Positions 11,317 through 20,545 of a stretch of DNA of 64,000 nt are shown here, piece after piece. Origin of the DNA: Desulfovibrionaceae bacterium (GTDB lineage: Bacteria; Desulfobacterota; Desulfovibrionia; Desulfovibrionales; Desulfovibrionaceae); contig WRHY01000001.1 of NCBI GenBank assembly GCA_009783025.1, forward strand, positions 248,001-312,000, in the 5' to 3' direction. A program made the position numbers and the translations under genes. Below the pieces are notes generated by a model. It did no database searches. It worked only from the letters and a program-made list of their open reading frames with translations, and had not been told where the DNA came from. Position 1 is the stretch's first letter, and each line of letters starts with the position of its first letter.

Positions 11317-12556
11317 CAATCACACTCCGCACCCGTGCGCGCGTTTCCCGATCCAGATCCAGAATCGCGTCCACCGAGGCAGGCTCATGGGTCTGCGTAT
11401 GCGCCTCCAGAGCTTCAGCTACCACGTCCGCAATACCATAAAAACCGATGCGGCGCTCCAGAAAAGCAGCCACAGCCTCCTCATTGGCCGCGTTCAGGAC
11501 CACGGGACAGCCCCGGCCCGCTTCCTGGGCTTGGCGGGCCAAACCGAGACAGGGAAAGGTCTGTTCATCGGGACGGGCAAAGCTGAGCGAGCCCAGAGCG
11601 GCCAAATCCAGGCGGGAAACCCCGGTTTGCAGGCGGTCCGGCCAGCCCAGGCAATACGCGATGGGCACGCGCATGTCCGGCTGTCCGAGTTGAGCCAGTT
11701 GGGAGCCGTCCGTGTATTCCACCAGGGAATGGATGATCGATTCCTGGTGTACCAGCACCTCAATGGCCGAGAGCGGCAGCCCGTACAGATGCCGGGCCTC
11801 GATGATTTCCAGGCCTTTGTTCATCAAGGTCGCTGAATCAATAGTGATTTTTGCGCCCATGTTCCAGTTGGGGTGCGCCAGGGCCTGGTCCGGGCCGACC
11901 GTCCGCAAGGCGTCCCGGCTTTGGCCGAAAAAGGGACCGCCCGAGGCCGTGAGAATGAGTCTGGACACACCGGCGTCCTGGGCAAAGCCACCGGCCAGAC
12001 ATTGGAAAATGGCGTTATGTTCGGAATCCACGGGCAGGATGCAGGCTCCACTTTCGGAACAGGCAGCGCGGATCAGATCGCCCGCCAGAACCAGGGATTC
12101 CTTGTTGGCCAGGGCAATGACCTTGCCCGCCCGCACGGCGGCAAAGGTGGCCCGCAGGCCTGCCGCGCCCACCTGGGCGGAGAGTACCGTGCTGACTCCC
12201 GGCAGGGTGGCCAGGGTTTCAAAGCCTTGCTGCCCGGCCACAATGGCCGGGGTGTAGCCGACCGGAAGGAGCGAACGCAGTTCGGCAATGGAAGATTCTT
12301 CCAGCACCCCGAGGTGATCGGGGCGGAACTCTGCGGCTTGTCTGGCCAACAGGGGGATATTCCTGGCTCCGGCCAGGGCCGCGAGATGAAATCGTCCCCC
12401 TTGCAGGCGCAGGACTTCAAGGGCGGAGCGCCCGATGGAGCCGGTACTGCCCAAGATGGACAGGGTACGCGGACGCTGTTCCTGCCAGGCGCGTCCCGGC
12501 AAGGCGGAAATATAACGCAGACGAGGCCGCGGTTGCTCTGGGCGTTCGATGGTCAT
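11300..12556 (-). CDS. dxr: 1-deoxy-D-xylulose 5-phosphate reductoisomerase
   Basis: Dxr converts DXP to 2-C-methyl-D-erythritol 4-phosphate with NADPH, the first committed step of the MEP isoprenoid pathway. The 418-aa protein has the NADPH loop LSILGSTGSIGRSALEVL near residue 31, the ALANKESLV segment, the metal/substrate region VDSEHNAIFQCL, and a later substrate-binding SGGPFFGQSRD. An N-terminal extension of about 30 residues precedes the fold. It sits between cdsA and the CYTH gene in a tight leftward chain with uppS, grouping isoprenoid and phospholipid steps. Confidence 0.96.
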   Translation of the reverse strand: MTIERPEQPRPRLRYISALPGRAWQEQRPRTLSILGSTGSIGRSALEVLRLQGGRFHLAALAGARNIPLLARQAAEFRPDHLGVLEESSIAELRSLLPVGYTPAIVAGQQGFETLATLPGVSTVLSAQVGAAGLRATFAAVRAGKVIALANKESLVLAGDLIRAACSESGACILPVDSEHNAIFQCLAGGFAQDAGVSRLILTASGGPFFGQSRDALRTVGPDQALAHPNWNMGAKITIDSATLMNKGLEIIEARHLYGLPLSAIEVLVHQESIIHSLVEYTDGSQLAQLGQPDMRVPIAYCLGWPDRLQTGVSRLDLAALGSLSFARPDEQTFPCLGLARQAQEAGRGCPVVLNAANEEAVAAFLERRIGFYGIADVVAEALEAHTQTHEPASVDAILDLDRETRARVRSVIDAQRN

Positions 12557-12587
12557 GGTGTGGTTTTGCCGGTGTTCAGCCTGCTGA

Positions 12588-13406
12588 TCAAAAAAGCGCG
12601 ATCAGGCGGATGCCCATGTACACGGGAATGGTGAATAAAATACTGTCAATGCGGTCCAGAATGCCGCCGTGTCCCGGCAACAGGCTGCCGGAGTCCTTGA
12701 CCTCAAGAGTACGTTTGAGCGCGGACTCAAAAAAATCACCGAACAGAGCCGCCTGGTGCAGCAACAAGGCGGTCAGCAGCCAGGCCCACCAGGACATTTG
12801 CGACAGGCCCCAACCCAGGTTGTTTCCCGCAAGGCCCAGCGTGGTGCAGGCGACAAGACACAAAGCCAATCCACCGAACAGCCCGGCCCAGCTCTTTTTG
12901 GGACTGACCGAAGGCCAAAGCTTGCGCTTGCCCCATAGTGTACCCGCGTAGTAGCCGCCGGTATCCGAGGCGACGGCCGCCAGAATGACCAGGCATTGTT
13001 CAGCAGGACTCAAATACAGAGCCAGTTGCAAAATCAAGGGAATGTAAAGCAGGCCAAAGGCAAAGGGCGCATACTCGTTGAGCGTTGCCTGTTCATTGCC
13101 GAGGCCGAAATCGAACAGAAAGGCCATGCCCAGGACGCAAAAACACAAGCAGAGCAGAGCCAGGGTCATTATGGCGCCACCGGCCTGGGATAAGACCAGC
13201 AGGCCGCCGAGCAGGATAAAGCCGATTTTGCGCGGCCAGGGCGTGTTCTCAGGGCAGGCTATGGCAAAAAACTCATACAGGCCGAGGCAGGCGGCGGCAA
13301 GCACCAGCAGGCGCAGGAGCCAACCTCCCATGCTGATTCCGGCGAAGAGCACAAGGATGAGAACCAGGGCCGTGACTATGCGCTTGTGATGTGAGGGCAA
13401 GGACAT
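12588..13406 (-). CDS. cdsA: Phosphatidate cytidylyltransferase
   Basis: CdsA makes CDP-diacylglycerol from phosphatidate and CTP at the inner membrane. The 272-aa product is a polytopic membrane protein with several hydrophobic segments in its first 200 residues. It carries the family C-terminal signature: SDTGGYYAG, KKSWAGLFGG, and FGDFFESALKR followed by KDSGSLLPGHGGILDR. The ATG at 13406 lies 11 bp after the uppS stop, and dxr begins 31 bp after its end. This is a common uppS-cdsA-dxr order. Confidence 0.96.
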   Translation of the reverse strand: MSLPSHHKRIVTALVLILVLFAGISMGGWLLRLLVLAAACLGLYEFFAIACPENTPWPRKIGFILLGGLLVLSQAGGAIMTLALLCLCFCVLGMAFLFDFGLGNEQATLNEYAPFAFGLLYIPLILQLALYLSPAEQCLVILAAVASDTGGYYAGTLWGKRKLWPSVSPKKSWAGLFGGLALCLVACTTLGLAGNNLGWGLSQMSWWAWLLTALLLHQAALFGDFFESALKRTLEVKDSGSLLPGHGGILDRIDSILFTIPVYMGIRLIALF

Positions 13407-13417
13407 GCGGTACTCTT

Positions 13418-14155
13418 TTACGGTTGTCGTTCCGGCTCGGCATCCAAAGCGCCAAATCTTCGAACCCGGACCGCATAGGCGGCAAGAGCCTGGTGCAGGG
13501 AGGCCGGGCTGAAGTCAGGCCAGAGCGTGTCGGTAAAATAAAACTCGCTGTATGCTGTTTGAAAGAGCAGAAAGTTGCTGATCCGCTCCTCTCCGCTGGT
13601 GCGGATGACCAGGTCAGGGTCAGGCTGAGCTTTGGTGTACAGGTAATCCGCCAGCGCTTCCGGAGTGCATTCCGCAGCCGGGCGGCCGGACTCCATGAAC
13701 AGGCGGCAGGCGCGCGCGATTTCCTCCCGGCCCGAATAATTCAGAGCCAGATTCAGGACCATCTTGTCGTTCCCGGCTGTGCGGTTCATGGCATGTTCCA
13801 GGGTTTTGCGGGCGGCAAAAGGCAGTTCAGCCAACTCCCCCAGGATCTGCATGCGCACGCCCATCTTTTCCAGATCGGGCAGTTCACGGGTGATGAAATC
13901 CACCAGCAGATCAAACAGGAACCGCACTTCCTCGGCGGGCCGCTTCCAATTTTCCCGGGAAAAGGTATACAGCGTGAGATAAGCAATACCCAAGGCAAGG
14001 CATTCTTCGACTATGGCTCTGGCCGCTTCAGTCCCGGCCCTGTGCCCTTCGCTGCGGGGCAGATTCCGAACCTTGGCCCAGCGGCCGTTACCGTCCATGA
14101 TTACAGCTATGTGCCGGGGCAGAAATCCCTGTGGCGGTTGTTCGGAAAGACTCAC
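13418..14155 (-). CDS. uppS: Undecaprenyl diphosphate synthase (isoprenyl transferase)
   Basis: UppS is a cis-prenyltransferase that adds isopentenyl units to make the C55 lipid carrier for cell-wall sugars. The 245-aa protein has the diagnostic HIAVIMDGNGRWA (about 15-27) with the catalytic aspartate, followed by GHRAGTEAAR, LYTFSRENWKRP, and a C-terminal DLVIRTSGEERISNFLLFQ. It starts with GTG at 14155 and appears to be the first gene of the leftward lipid chain. Length and motifs are standard. Confidence 0.97.
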   Translation of the reverse strand: MSLSEQPPQGFLPRHIAVIMDGNGRWAKVRNLPRSEGHRAGTEAARAIVEECLALGIAYLTLYTFSRENWKRPAEEVRFLFDLLVDFITRELPDLEKMGVRMQILGELAELPFAARKTLEHAMNRTAGNDKMVLNLALNYSGREEIARACRLFMESGRPAAECTPEALADYLYTKAQPDPDLVIRTSGEERISNFLLFQTAYSEFYFTDTLWPDFSPASLHQALAAYAVRVRRFGALDAEPERQP

Positions 14156-14375
14156 GGCAGCCTCGGAGAAAGATGGGATAAAACACCGCGTACCCTAGCG
14201 CTTAGTGGGCGCAGGGTCAAGGAAAAGGCAAAACCGCCTGCCGGACCTGTACCGGTAACAACCCTGCCCTGGTTGCCGCCGTTTTTTGCTATGTAATGCT
14301 TGAAAAAGAAGGCAAGATATGGCACAAGCCAGATGTCGGACCGGTGGCGCATGCATGCCCGGACCGACATCACCC

Positions 14376-14460
14376 GGCCGGGTGGCGAAATGGTATACGC
14401 AGCGCACTCAAAATGCGCCGTCCTACGGACATGGGAGTTCGAATCTCCCCCCGGCTACCA
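14376..14460 (+). tRNA. tRNA-Leu (CAA anticodon)
   Basis: The 85-nt sequence folds into a class II tRNA. The acceptor GGCCGGG pairs with CCCGGCT, with one G-U at the end. It has a D-arm GCG...CGC, an anticodon stem GCGCA/TGCGC with loop CTCAAAA (anticodon CAA at 14409-14411), a long variable arm GTCC-TAC-GGAC, a T-arm GGGAG-TTCGAAT-CTCCC, and an encoded CCA. It reads UUG codons. Confidence 0.96.
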
Positions 14461-14476
14461 GAAGGTTATCTCAGGA

Positions 14477-14519
14477 AGTCCCGCAAGGTCCATGAAGGCT
14501 GAGCGGGGCTTTGTTTTTC
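14477..14519 (+). terminator. Rho-independent terminator after tRNA-Leu
   Basis: AGTCCCGC (14477-14484) pairs with GCGGGGCT (14503-14510) and is followed directly by TTGTTTTTC. A second GC-rich stem-loop (about 14529-14576, CGCCCC/GGGGCG with an inner GCAGGT/ACCTGC) ends in CTTTT and may be a back-up. Confidence 0.7.
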
Positions 14520-14648
14520 TTGAAGCGAAAGACGCCCCTAACGCGGTCAAAAAGGCAGGTCAGACCTGCGGGGGCGCTTTTGCCTTCAGGCCGCTTGGCA
14601 TTGCGTTGGGCGTGCTTGTTGGTGTAAGCGATGGAAAAGGAGGCTACC

Positions 14649-14873
14649 ATGCCATATGTCAATATCAAGGTCACGGGCGGCAATGAGGCTCCCACGGCTG
14701 AACAGAAAGCAGAACTGATCAAAAGAGCCACTCAGATGCTGGTAGATGTGCTGGGCAAAAATCCGTCCACCACTGTGGTGGTTATTGATGAGGTGGATAC
14801 GGACAACTGGGGCATTGGCGGCGAGAGTGTCTCCGTGCGCCGGGCCAAGGCGGCAGCGGGCACCAAGCCGTAG
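14649..14873 (+). CDS. 4-oxalocrotonate tautomerase family protein
   Basis: The mature protein would begin PYVNIKVTGG. Members of this family use the amino-terminal proline, exposed after Met removal, as the catalytic base, which decides the start: the ATG at 14649 rather than an in-frame ATG 18 bp upstream. AAGGAGG lies at the right distance. The 74-aa length, the KNPSTTVVVIDEV segment and the C-terminal GGESVSVRR fit the small tautomerase subunits. The substrate is unknown. It stands alone between tRNA-Leu and the alkyl sulfatase. Confidence 0.9.
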   Translation: MPYVNIKVTGGNEAPTAEQKAELIKRATQMLVDVLGKNPSTTVVVIDEVDTDNWGIGGESVSVRRAKAAAGTKP

Positions 14874-14970
14874 GCGTCGGGGAGAGAGTGACTCTGCCTA
14901 TAGAGCAGTGTTCATTGGAATTCCGGCTGGGGTTTTTATTTTGACGTGAAGCTGAGAATCAGGAGGATAT

Positions 14971-17085
14971 ATGCGATTGCGAGCACTTGCGGCATGCGTT
15001 TTGGTCCTGTGCGGCTGTGTGGGCTTTGCTGCCGCGTATGCCGCTGAACAGCCTAAAGAAGCCACGGAGATAACGAAAGAACTCCACAAGAAAGCATATG
15101 CGGCGCTGCCTGATAAAAGCGGCGCATTGCCGGGATCGCAGGACCTGAAAAACGCCCAACAGGGCATGTACGAAAAGTTTCCTCTGCCGGTCGTGACAAC
15201 TCAGGACGGAACAAAAACGATTTGGGACGTTTCACGATACGCTTTCTTGACCGATCTGAATAAAAAGGCGCCGCCCACCGTCCATCCCTCACTCTGGCGG
15301 CAGTCGCAACTGGTCATGCAGGGCGGGCTCTTCAAACTCAGGGACAGGCTCTACCAGGTTCGCAATCTTGACATTGCCAACATGACCATCGTGGAAGGCG
15401 ACACCGGTCTTATCATCATTGATCCCCTTACCCTGGAAGAGAACGCAAGAGCCGCTCTGGAGCTTTATTACAAGGGAGTGGGACACAAAAAACCGGTGGT
15501 GGCGGTGATATACTCTCACAGCCATGTAGATCATTATGGCGGTGTGCGGGGTGTAATGCCGAATGAACCAGCCGCGCGGGAAAAAGTACGCATCATCGCG
15601 CCGGAAGGCTTTCTTGAAGCGGCCGTTACGGAAAACGTGCTCGCGGGCAACGCCATGACGCGCAGAGGGGTATACATGTACGGCAACAGTCTGCCGCCCT
15701 CGGAAAAAGGCCATGTGGGTAGCGGACTGGGGCTTAATCCTCCTACAGGCGGCACGGTCACGCTCATACCGCCGACTGAAATTGTGGTCAAGCAGGGGAG
15801 AGCGCACAAGGAGGACGCCATAGAAATACGGGAAATTCCGGAAAACACGCCGGAACGCATCGATGGGCTGACCTTTTATTTTTATCTGGCCCCCAACACG
15901 GAAGCTCCCGCTGAAATGCACTGGTATACCGAGGAACTCCGCGCCCTGTCCGCAGCGGAGAACTGCACAAAAACTTTGCATAACATTTACACGTTGCGCG
16001 GGGCAAAAACGCGCGACGCCCTGGCCTGGTCCAAGGCACTGGACGAAACGTTGCGCCTCTGGGGCGACAAAAGCGATATCATGTACGGCATGCATCATTG
16101 GCCGGTCTTTACCAATGCCGAGGTCAAGGCTTCGCTGATTGCCGGGCGCGATGGCTACCGCTTCATTCATGACCAAACCCTGCGCCTTGCCAATTCCGGC
16201 CTGAACAAGGAGGAAATCGCATCCCGGCTGGCCTTTCCGCCGGAACTGGAAAAAATATGGGAGCTGCATGGCTATTACGGCAGCCTGAGCCACAATGCCC
16301 GCGGCGTCTATACCTTTTATTTCGGCTGGTTCGACGGAAATCCCGTCAACCTCAACCCTCTGCCGCCGGTGGAGCGCGCCGGACGCTATCTTGAATGGAT
16401 GGGCGGGCCCGAACAAATCCTCGATAAGGCCGCAGCAGCGTATCAGCAAGGCGAATACCGCTGGGTCATCGAAGTGTTGCAGCATATCATCATCAGCGCG
16501 GCCTGGGACCAAAGCATCGGAAAGGAAGTTGATGGAAAAGCCCGCCGTCTCTCCGCCGACGCCATGGAACAGTTGGGATATCAGGCGGAAGCCGCCACGT
16601 GGCGTAACTTCTATCTGACCGGAGCCCAGGAGCTACGGCAGGGCAAAGCGACTCCGACGCTCGCGAACAGACCCAGTTGGGATACGCTCCTGGCCATGCC
16701 CACTGCAATGCTGCTCGATTACATGGGAACACGGCTGGATGCGGACAAGGCGCATGGCAGGACAATAGGGCTGAACATCATTGTACAGCGCGACGAACAG
16801 GAGAAGTGTTCCGTCCTGCTGCGCAACAGCGTCATCAACAACCGGGCGGAACATCTGCAAGCCCCTGACGTCACGCTGGCACTGGACGCCAAAACCCTTG
16901 CCGCGCTTATCACCGGCATGGTCGACTATTCCCAGGCCTGTAGCGTGAAACAAGCGGGCATAGCGCAAAAGACCTCATGCACGGTGGTGGAAGGCGACGC
17001 CGCCAAGGCGGAAGAATTTTTTTCCTTACTGGCTCCTCCTTTTCCACGTAACTTTCCTCTTGTCGCTCCGGATAGAAGAGACTGA
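14971..17085 (+). CDS. Exported alkyl sulfatase of the metallo-beta-lactamase superfamily (SdsA1/BDS1-type)
   Basis: The 704-aa product starts after AGGAGG and has a signal peptide of about 25 residues (basic start, hydrophobic core, AYA-A cleavage site), so it acts in the periplasm or outside. The metallo-beta-lactamase zinc motif HSHVDHYGG lies at about 183-191, with further family residues NTEAPAEMHWY and MHHWPVF. A helical dimerisation region follows, then a C-terminal SCP2-like domain, as in SdsA1. Such enzymes release sulfate from primary or secondary alkyl sulfates such as SDS. In a sulfate reducer the product would be a usable electron acceptor; that link is inference. Its 3' end faces the radical SAM gene with a 30-bp gap. 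Confidence 0.93.
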   Translation: MRLRALAACVLVLCGCVGFAAAYAAEQPKEATEITKELHKKAYAALPDKSGALPGSQDLKNAQQGMYEKFPLPVVTTQDGTKTIWDVSRYAFLTDLNKKAPPTVHPSLWRQSQLVMQGGLFKLRDRLYQVRNLDIANMTIVEGDTGLIIIDPLTLEENARAALELYYKGVGHKKPVVAVIYSHSHVDHYGGVRGVMPNEPAAREKVRIIAPEGFLEAAVTENVLAGNAMTRRGVYMYGNSLPPSEKGHVGSGLGLNPPTGGTVTLIPPTEIVVKQGRAHKEDAIEIREIPENTPERIDGLTFYFYLAPNTEAPAEMHWYTEELRALSAAENCTKTLHNIYTLRGAKTRDALAWSKALDETLRLWGDKSDIMYGMHHWPVFTNAEVKASLIAGRDGYRFIHDQTLRLANSGLNKEEIASRLAFPPELEKIWELHGYYGSLSHNARGVYTFYFGWFDGNPVNLNPLPPVERAGRYLEWMGGPEQILDKAAAAYQQGEYRWVIEVLQHIIISAAWDQSIGKEVDGKARRLSADAMEQLGYQAEAATWRNFYLTGAQELRQGKATPTLANRPSWDTLLAMPTAMLLDYMGTRLDADKAHGRTIGLNIIVQRDEQEKCSVLLRNSVINNRAEHLQAPDVTLALDAKTLAALITGMVDYSQACSVKQAGIAQKTSCTVVEGDAAKAEEFFSLLAPPFPRNFPLVAPDRRD

Positions 17086-17115
17086 GCGGTAACGCCTTTG
17101 AGAGGAGAAACAGCG

Positions 17116-18006
17116 CTAAAACGCCCTCATCCACTCCTGTTTCAACATGACATTCCCCTCCAGCGCATTGCGGATAAGCTGCATGGTCTTTTCCTTGTCC
17201 TGCGGCAAATAGGCCCGGATGGGCAGGTAATTGCTGGCGTGGTTGGCCGTGAACATGCCTTTGCTCAGGTTGGTGTGCTCGAACATGGTCCCGAGTTCGG
17301 CCAGGAGCTCCATCTGGGCGGGCAGGACAAAGCTGCCGTTTTTCAATTCCTCTCCCAGCGGCGCGTCATGCGGAGACATCAGGGTGAGCGCGCCCACAAA
17401 ATCCGGGTCCATGCGGCTGAGCAGTTCGCCTGTGGCCTTGGCGTGTTCCGAGCTTAATTCCTTGCCGCCCAAACCCACTATTACGGTCATGGACAGGATG
17501 AACCCGGTCTCCTTGAGCCTTTTGGCCTGGGTATACAGTTTTTCCGGGTCCGCGCCTTTTTTCACCCGTTTCAGCACTTCCGGGTGGCCGCTCTCCACGC
17601 CATAGTAAATCATGGCCAGGCCGAGATCGCGCAGTTGTTTCAGGTCCTGGTCCGATTTCAGGGCCACGCCCTTGGCGTTGGCGTAGGTGGAGACACGCTC
17701 CACCCAGGGCAGGCGTTCGGCGATGTTGCTCAGCAGCCATTCCCAGTGCCGCATGGGCATGACCAGGGCGTCCCCGTCCATGACAAACAGCCGTTTCTGG
17801 TGTTGCATGTATTGGGAGGCGTATTCCAGATCCCGTTCCCAGATGGAGCGGTCCTTGATGGCGAATCGCTTGGCCTTGTAGGCATCGCAAAAGGTGCATT
17901 TGTTATGCGAACAGCCGAGCGTGGCCTGTAGCAGAATACTGTAGGCCTCGCTCGGCGGGCGGATGCAGTAGCCTTGATGATCCAGTCCGTCTTCTTCAAA
18001 AAACAT
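17116..18006 (-). CDS. Radical SAM protein of unknown reaction
   Basis: The 296-aa product shows a radical SAM core. The cluster motif is GCSHNKCTFC with cysteines at 32, 37 and 40, so the spacing is C-x4-C-x2-C rather than the usual C-x3-C-x2-C. YYGVESGHPEVLKRVKKG and MTVIVGLGGKE give the SAM-binding region. No extra cluster motif or cobalamin domain is visible. It begins 9 bp after fixX and runs the same way, so it probably closes the fixABCX operon. A link to that operon's substrate or to cofactor repair is possible but not shown. Confidence 0.85.
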   Translation of the reverse strand: MFFEEDGLDHQGYCIRPPSEAYSILLQATLGCSHNKCTFCDAYKAKRFAIKDRSIWERDLEYASQYMQHQKRLFVMDGDALVMPMRHWEWLLSNIAERLPWVERVSTYANAKGVALKSDQDLKQLRDLGLAMIYYGVESGHPEVLKRVKKGADPEKLYTQAKRLKETGFILSMTVIVGLGGKELSSEHAKATGELLSRMDPDFVGALTLMSPHDAPLGEELKNGSFVLPAQMELLAELGTMFEHTNLSKGMFTANHASNYLPIRAYLPQDKEKTMQLIRNALEGNVMLKQEWMRAF

Positions 18007-18015
18007 GAGATTCTC

Positions 18016-18297
18016 CTACCCATACCTAAACAGCACACCAAAGGTAGGACGCGGATGCCGCCACTCCAACGCGCCAGGCAAGTGGGCGCAAGTCACACGG
18101 CAAGCACCGCATTCCAAGCACCCAGCCGCATCAAACACCAGCTTGCCATCCTGGCCCAAGCTGTACAGGCCCGCCGGGCAGACCACAGTGAGCGCCCTTG
18201 CGGTTGCCGCGTCCATGTGCTCCTGGTGCGGAATGATATGTGGGTTGCCCTCATCAAGCAAGAACTTGTCAAGGGCGAGTTTTTGTTCAACATTCAT
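18016..18297 (-). CDS. fixX: Ferredoxin-like protein FixX
   Basis: The 93-aa protein has the FixX pattern of a conserved CPAGLY and a CLECGACRVTC cluster motif, placing [4Fe-4S] ligands in the second half. FixX accepts electrons from the FixC flavoprotein. Its ATG overlaps the fixC stop by 4 bp, so the two are translationally coupled. Length and motif order match family members. Confidence 0.93.
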   Translation of the reverse strand: MNVEQKLALDKFLLDEGNPHIIPHQEHMDAATARALTVVCPAGLYSLGQDGKLVFDAAGCLECGACRVTCAHLPGALEWRHPRPTFGVLFRYG

Positions 18298-19577
18298 ATG
18301 GAGCGCGCTCCTCTGAAGGCATCTTTAAGCAGGTTGAACAGGCCCGCTTTGGACAGGACGGGCAGGGCCTTTTTGATGAAGAGGGTGGAGGGGCCGTTTA
18401 CCGTAAACAGTCCGGTGAGCAGATCTTCCGCCAGTTGCGGGTATTCCTGGTACAGCCGGGAGGTGTGCCCGATAAAATCCGGCGCTCGTTGGTGTGTGTG
18501 CAGATCCCGCAGCACGAAGCTCTGCTCGAGCCGGGTTGTATACCCGGCCAGAGTCGCGGCTGAGAAGTCGCCCTTGTTTTTGGCTTCCAGCGCGGTTTCA
18601 GCGGCCAGCATGCCCGAGGCAATGGCATAGTCCATGCCGCGCACGGTGTAGCCCAGGTTCAGGCAGAAGCCTGCGGCGTCGCCGAGCAGCAGTACCCCGT
18701 CCGCGGCCAGAGTGGGGAGCATGCGCAGGCCGCCTTCAGGCACCAGGTGTGCTGAATACTCCACCAGCTTGCCGCCGGAGAGCAAGGGCTTCAAGGCCTT
18801 GCTGTCCCGGAAGGCTTGCAGCAGATCCGGCAGCCTGGACCGGGATGCGGTCAGGGTGTGCATGGACATGACCAGGCCCACGCTCAGGCTTTCTTTGTTG
18901 GTGTAGACAAAGCCGCCGCCGACCATGCCCTGGCTGGGTTCCCCGGCAAAAAGATGGGCCGCGCCCTCGCCGGGTTCGAGGTTGAAGCGATCATTGATCA
19001 CCCCGCCCGGCAGCTCCAGCACTTCCTTGACCCCGACCGCTACCATGTCGGGCGCGAGTTCTTTTTTCAGCCCGGCCTTCCGGCCCAGCGGACTGTTCAC
19101 CCCGTCAGCCAGGAGCACCACATCGGCCGTCAGTTCGTCCTCACCCGCGCGCACCCCCGCAACCTTGCCGTTATCATACAGAAGCTCGTCGGCCGAGGCC
19201 GGACAAACCACATCGCAACCGGCCTCCTCGGCCTTGCCCGCCAGCCAGGGGTCGAACTCGGCCCGCAGCACGGTGTAGGAAGCCGAGGCCGGGTTTGCGA
19301 AGCGGGCGGAAGAAACGTCCAGCGTACAACAGCTTTCCCCGGTCAGCATGGAGATCTTTTCTCTGATCACCGTGCGCTCTATCGGCGCTTGTGCGGCAAA
19401 ACCGGGCAGAATTGTTTCCAGGCTGTGTCCGTATAAACGCCCGCCGGTCATGTTTTTCACGCCGGGCCTGTCGCCGCGCTCGACAACGAGCACGCTCATC
19501 CCGGCTTTGGCCATGCACAGGGCCGCCGTGCTTCCGGATACCCCGGCTCCCACCACGATGGCGTCATAGTCTGCCAT
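18294..19577 (-). CDS. fixC: FAD-dependent oxidoreductase FixC (ETF-quinone oxidoreductase-like)
   Basis: FixC passes electrons between the FixAB electron-transfer flavoprotein, FixX and the quinone pool. The 427-aa protein opens with a dinucleotide-binding fold, DAIVVGAGVSGSTAALCMAKAG (GxGxxG at about 11-16). It has a second FAD motif, LLLGDAAGFCLN, near residue 298. A later hydrophobic helix suits membrane association. It sits 10 bp after fixB and overlaps fixX by 4 bp. Confidence 0.94.
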   Translation of the reverse strand: MADYDAIVVGAGVSGSTAALCMAKAGMSVLVVERGDRPGVKNMTGGRLYGHSLETILPGFAAQAPIERTVIREKISMLTGESCCTLDVSSARFANPASASYTVLRAEFDPWLAGKAEEAGCDVVCPASADELLYDNGKVAGVRAGEDELTADVVLLADGVNSPLGRKAGLKKELAPDMVAVGVKEVLELPGGVINDRFNLEPGEGAAHLFAGEPSQGMVGGGFVYTNKESLSVGLVMSMHTLTASRSRLPDLLQAFRDSKALKPLLSGGKLVEYSAHLVPEGGLRMLPTLAADGVLLLGDAAGFCLNLGYTVRGMDYAIASGMLAAETALEAKNKGDFSAATLAGYTTRLEQSFVLRDLHTHQRAPDFIGHTSRLYQEYPQLAEDLLTGLFTVNGPSTLFIKKALPVLSKAGLFNLLKDAFRGARSI

Positions 19578-19587
19578 ATCGTACTCC

Positions 19588-20520
19588 TTACACAGCCCCG
19601 AAAGCCTGAATCAAACTTGGCGCCACTTCCTTCCAGTCGCCCACAATGTAATAATCGGCATTCAGGTTCATGAGTGCTTCCGCGTCCTTGTTCACGGACA
19701 CGATGATTTTGGCGTCGCGCACCCCGTAATAGTGCTGGGCCTGGCCGGAAATGCCCACGGCCAGGTAAAGCTGGGGCTTGATCTGCTGGCCGGAAATACC
19801 GATGTAGCGTTCCTCGGGCATCCACTTGAAGAATTCCGCGATGGGCCGCGAACAGGCCATTTCCGCGCCAATGGCCTTGGCCAGAGCCTCGATCCCGGCC
19901 AGGTCCTTTTGTTCGCTGAGCCCGCGACCCACGCCCACCACCTTGGCCGCGCCGTCCAGGTTCACGCTCCGGGCTTCTCTGGGCAGCCGGGCCGTGACCT
20001 GGGCCGCGCCCGGAGCCGGGGCCAGTGTCGCCACTGTGCCCGAGCGCGAGGCATCGGCCAAGGCCGGATCGCAGGCCTTGGCAGCCACGGTGGCCAGGAC
20101 GGTCGCGGCCCTGGTTGTGGCCTGCGCCACTCCGGCGCCGCCGTATACCAGGGTTTCGCCGGAAACGCCGTCCGGCGTCAGGCTCAGGTTCTTCACATCG
20201 GAAAAACAGGGCGCATCCAGGAGAGCCCCCAGTTGGGCGGCCATGTCCCGGCAACGCTTGGCGGCGCTGAGTAAAATCAGGGCAGGCTGTTCAGCCCTGG
20301 CTTTTTCCGCCAGAAGCGGCGTGTAGCTTTCCCAAAGCGCGTCCGCGGGCAAGGGCAGGGCAAAGGCCGCCGTGGCCCCCAGAGCAATGCCCTGTCTGGC
20401 CGCCGCCTCATCCCCGTGGACAAAGGCCGTTATTTCCCCGTCCGGCTGAAGCGATTTCGCATAGGCCGCGAGCACGGCCAGCCAGGCGGTGTTTTCGGCG
20501 ACAATCCATATCTTTGACAT
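19588..20520 (-). CDS. fixB: Electron transfer flavoprotein alpha subunit FixB
   Basis: The 310-aa product has the ETF-alpha layout: an N-terminal AMP/adenine-nucleotide-like fold, then the FAD-binding C-terminal domain with GISGQQIKPQLYLAVGISG (about 243-261) and the closing NADYYIVGDWKEVAPSL. With FixA it forms the flavoprotein heterodimer that links the acyl-CoA dehydrogenase encoded upstream to FixCX. It is 25 bp downstream of fixA and 10 bp upstream of fixC. Confidence 0.95.
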   Translation of the reverse strand: MSKIWIVAENTAWLAVLAAYAKSLQPDGEITAFVHGDEAAARQGIALGATAAFALPLPADALWESYTPLLAEKARAEQPALILLSAAKRCRDMAAQLGALLDAPCFSDVKNLSLTPDGVSGETLVYGGAGVAQATTRAATVLATVAAKACDPALADASRSGTVATLAPAPGAAQVTARLPREARSVNLDGAAKVVGVGRGLSEQKDLAGIEALAKAIGAEMACSRPIAEFFKWMPEERYIGISGQQIKPQLYLAVGISGQAQHYYGVRDAKIIVSVNKDAEALMNLNADYYIVGDWKEVAPSLIQAFGAV

Positions 20521-20545
20521 ACTTTTTCTCCGTAGAAACAGAACC

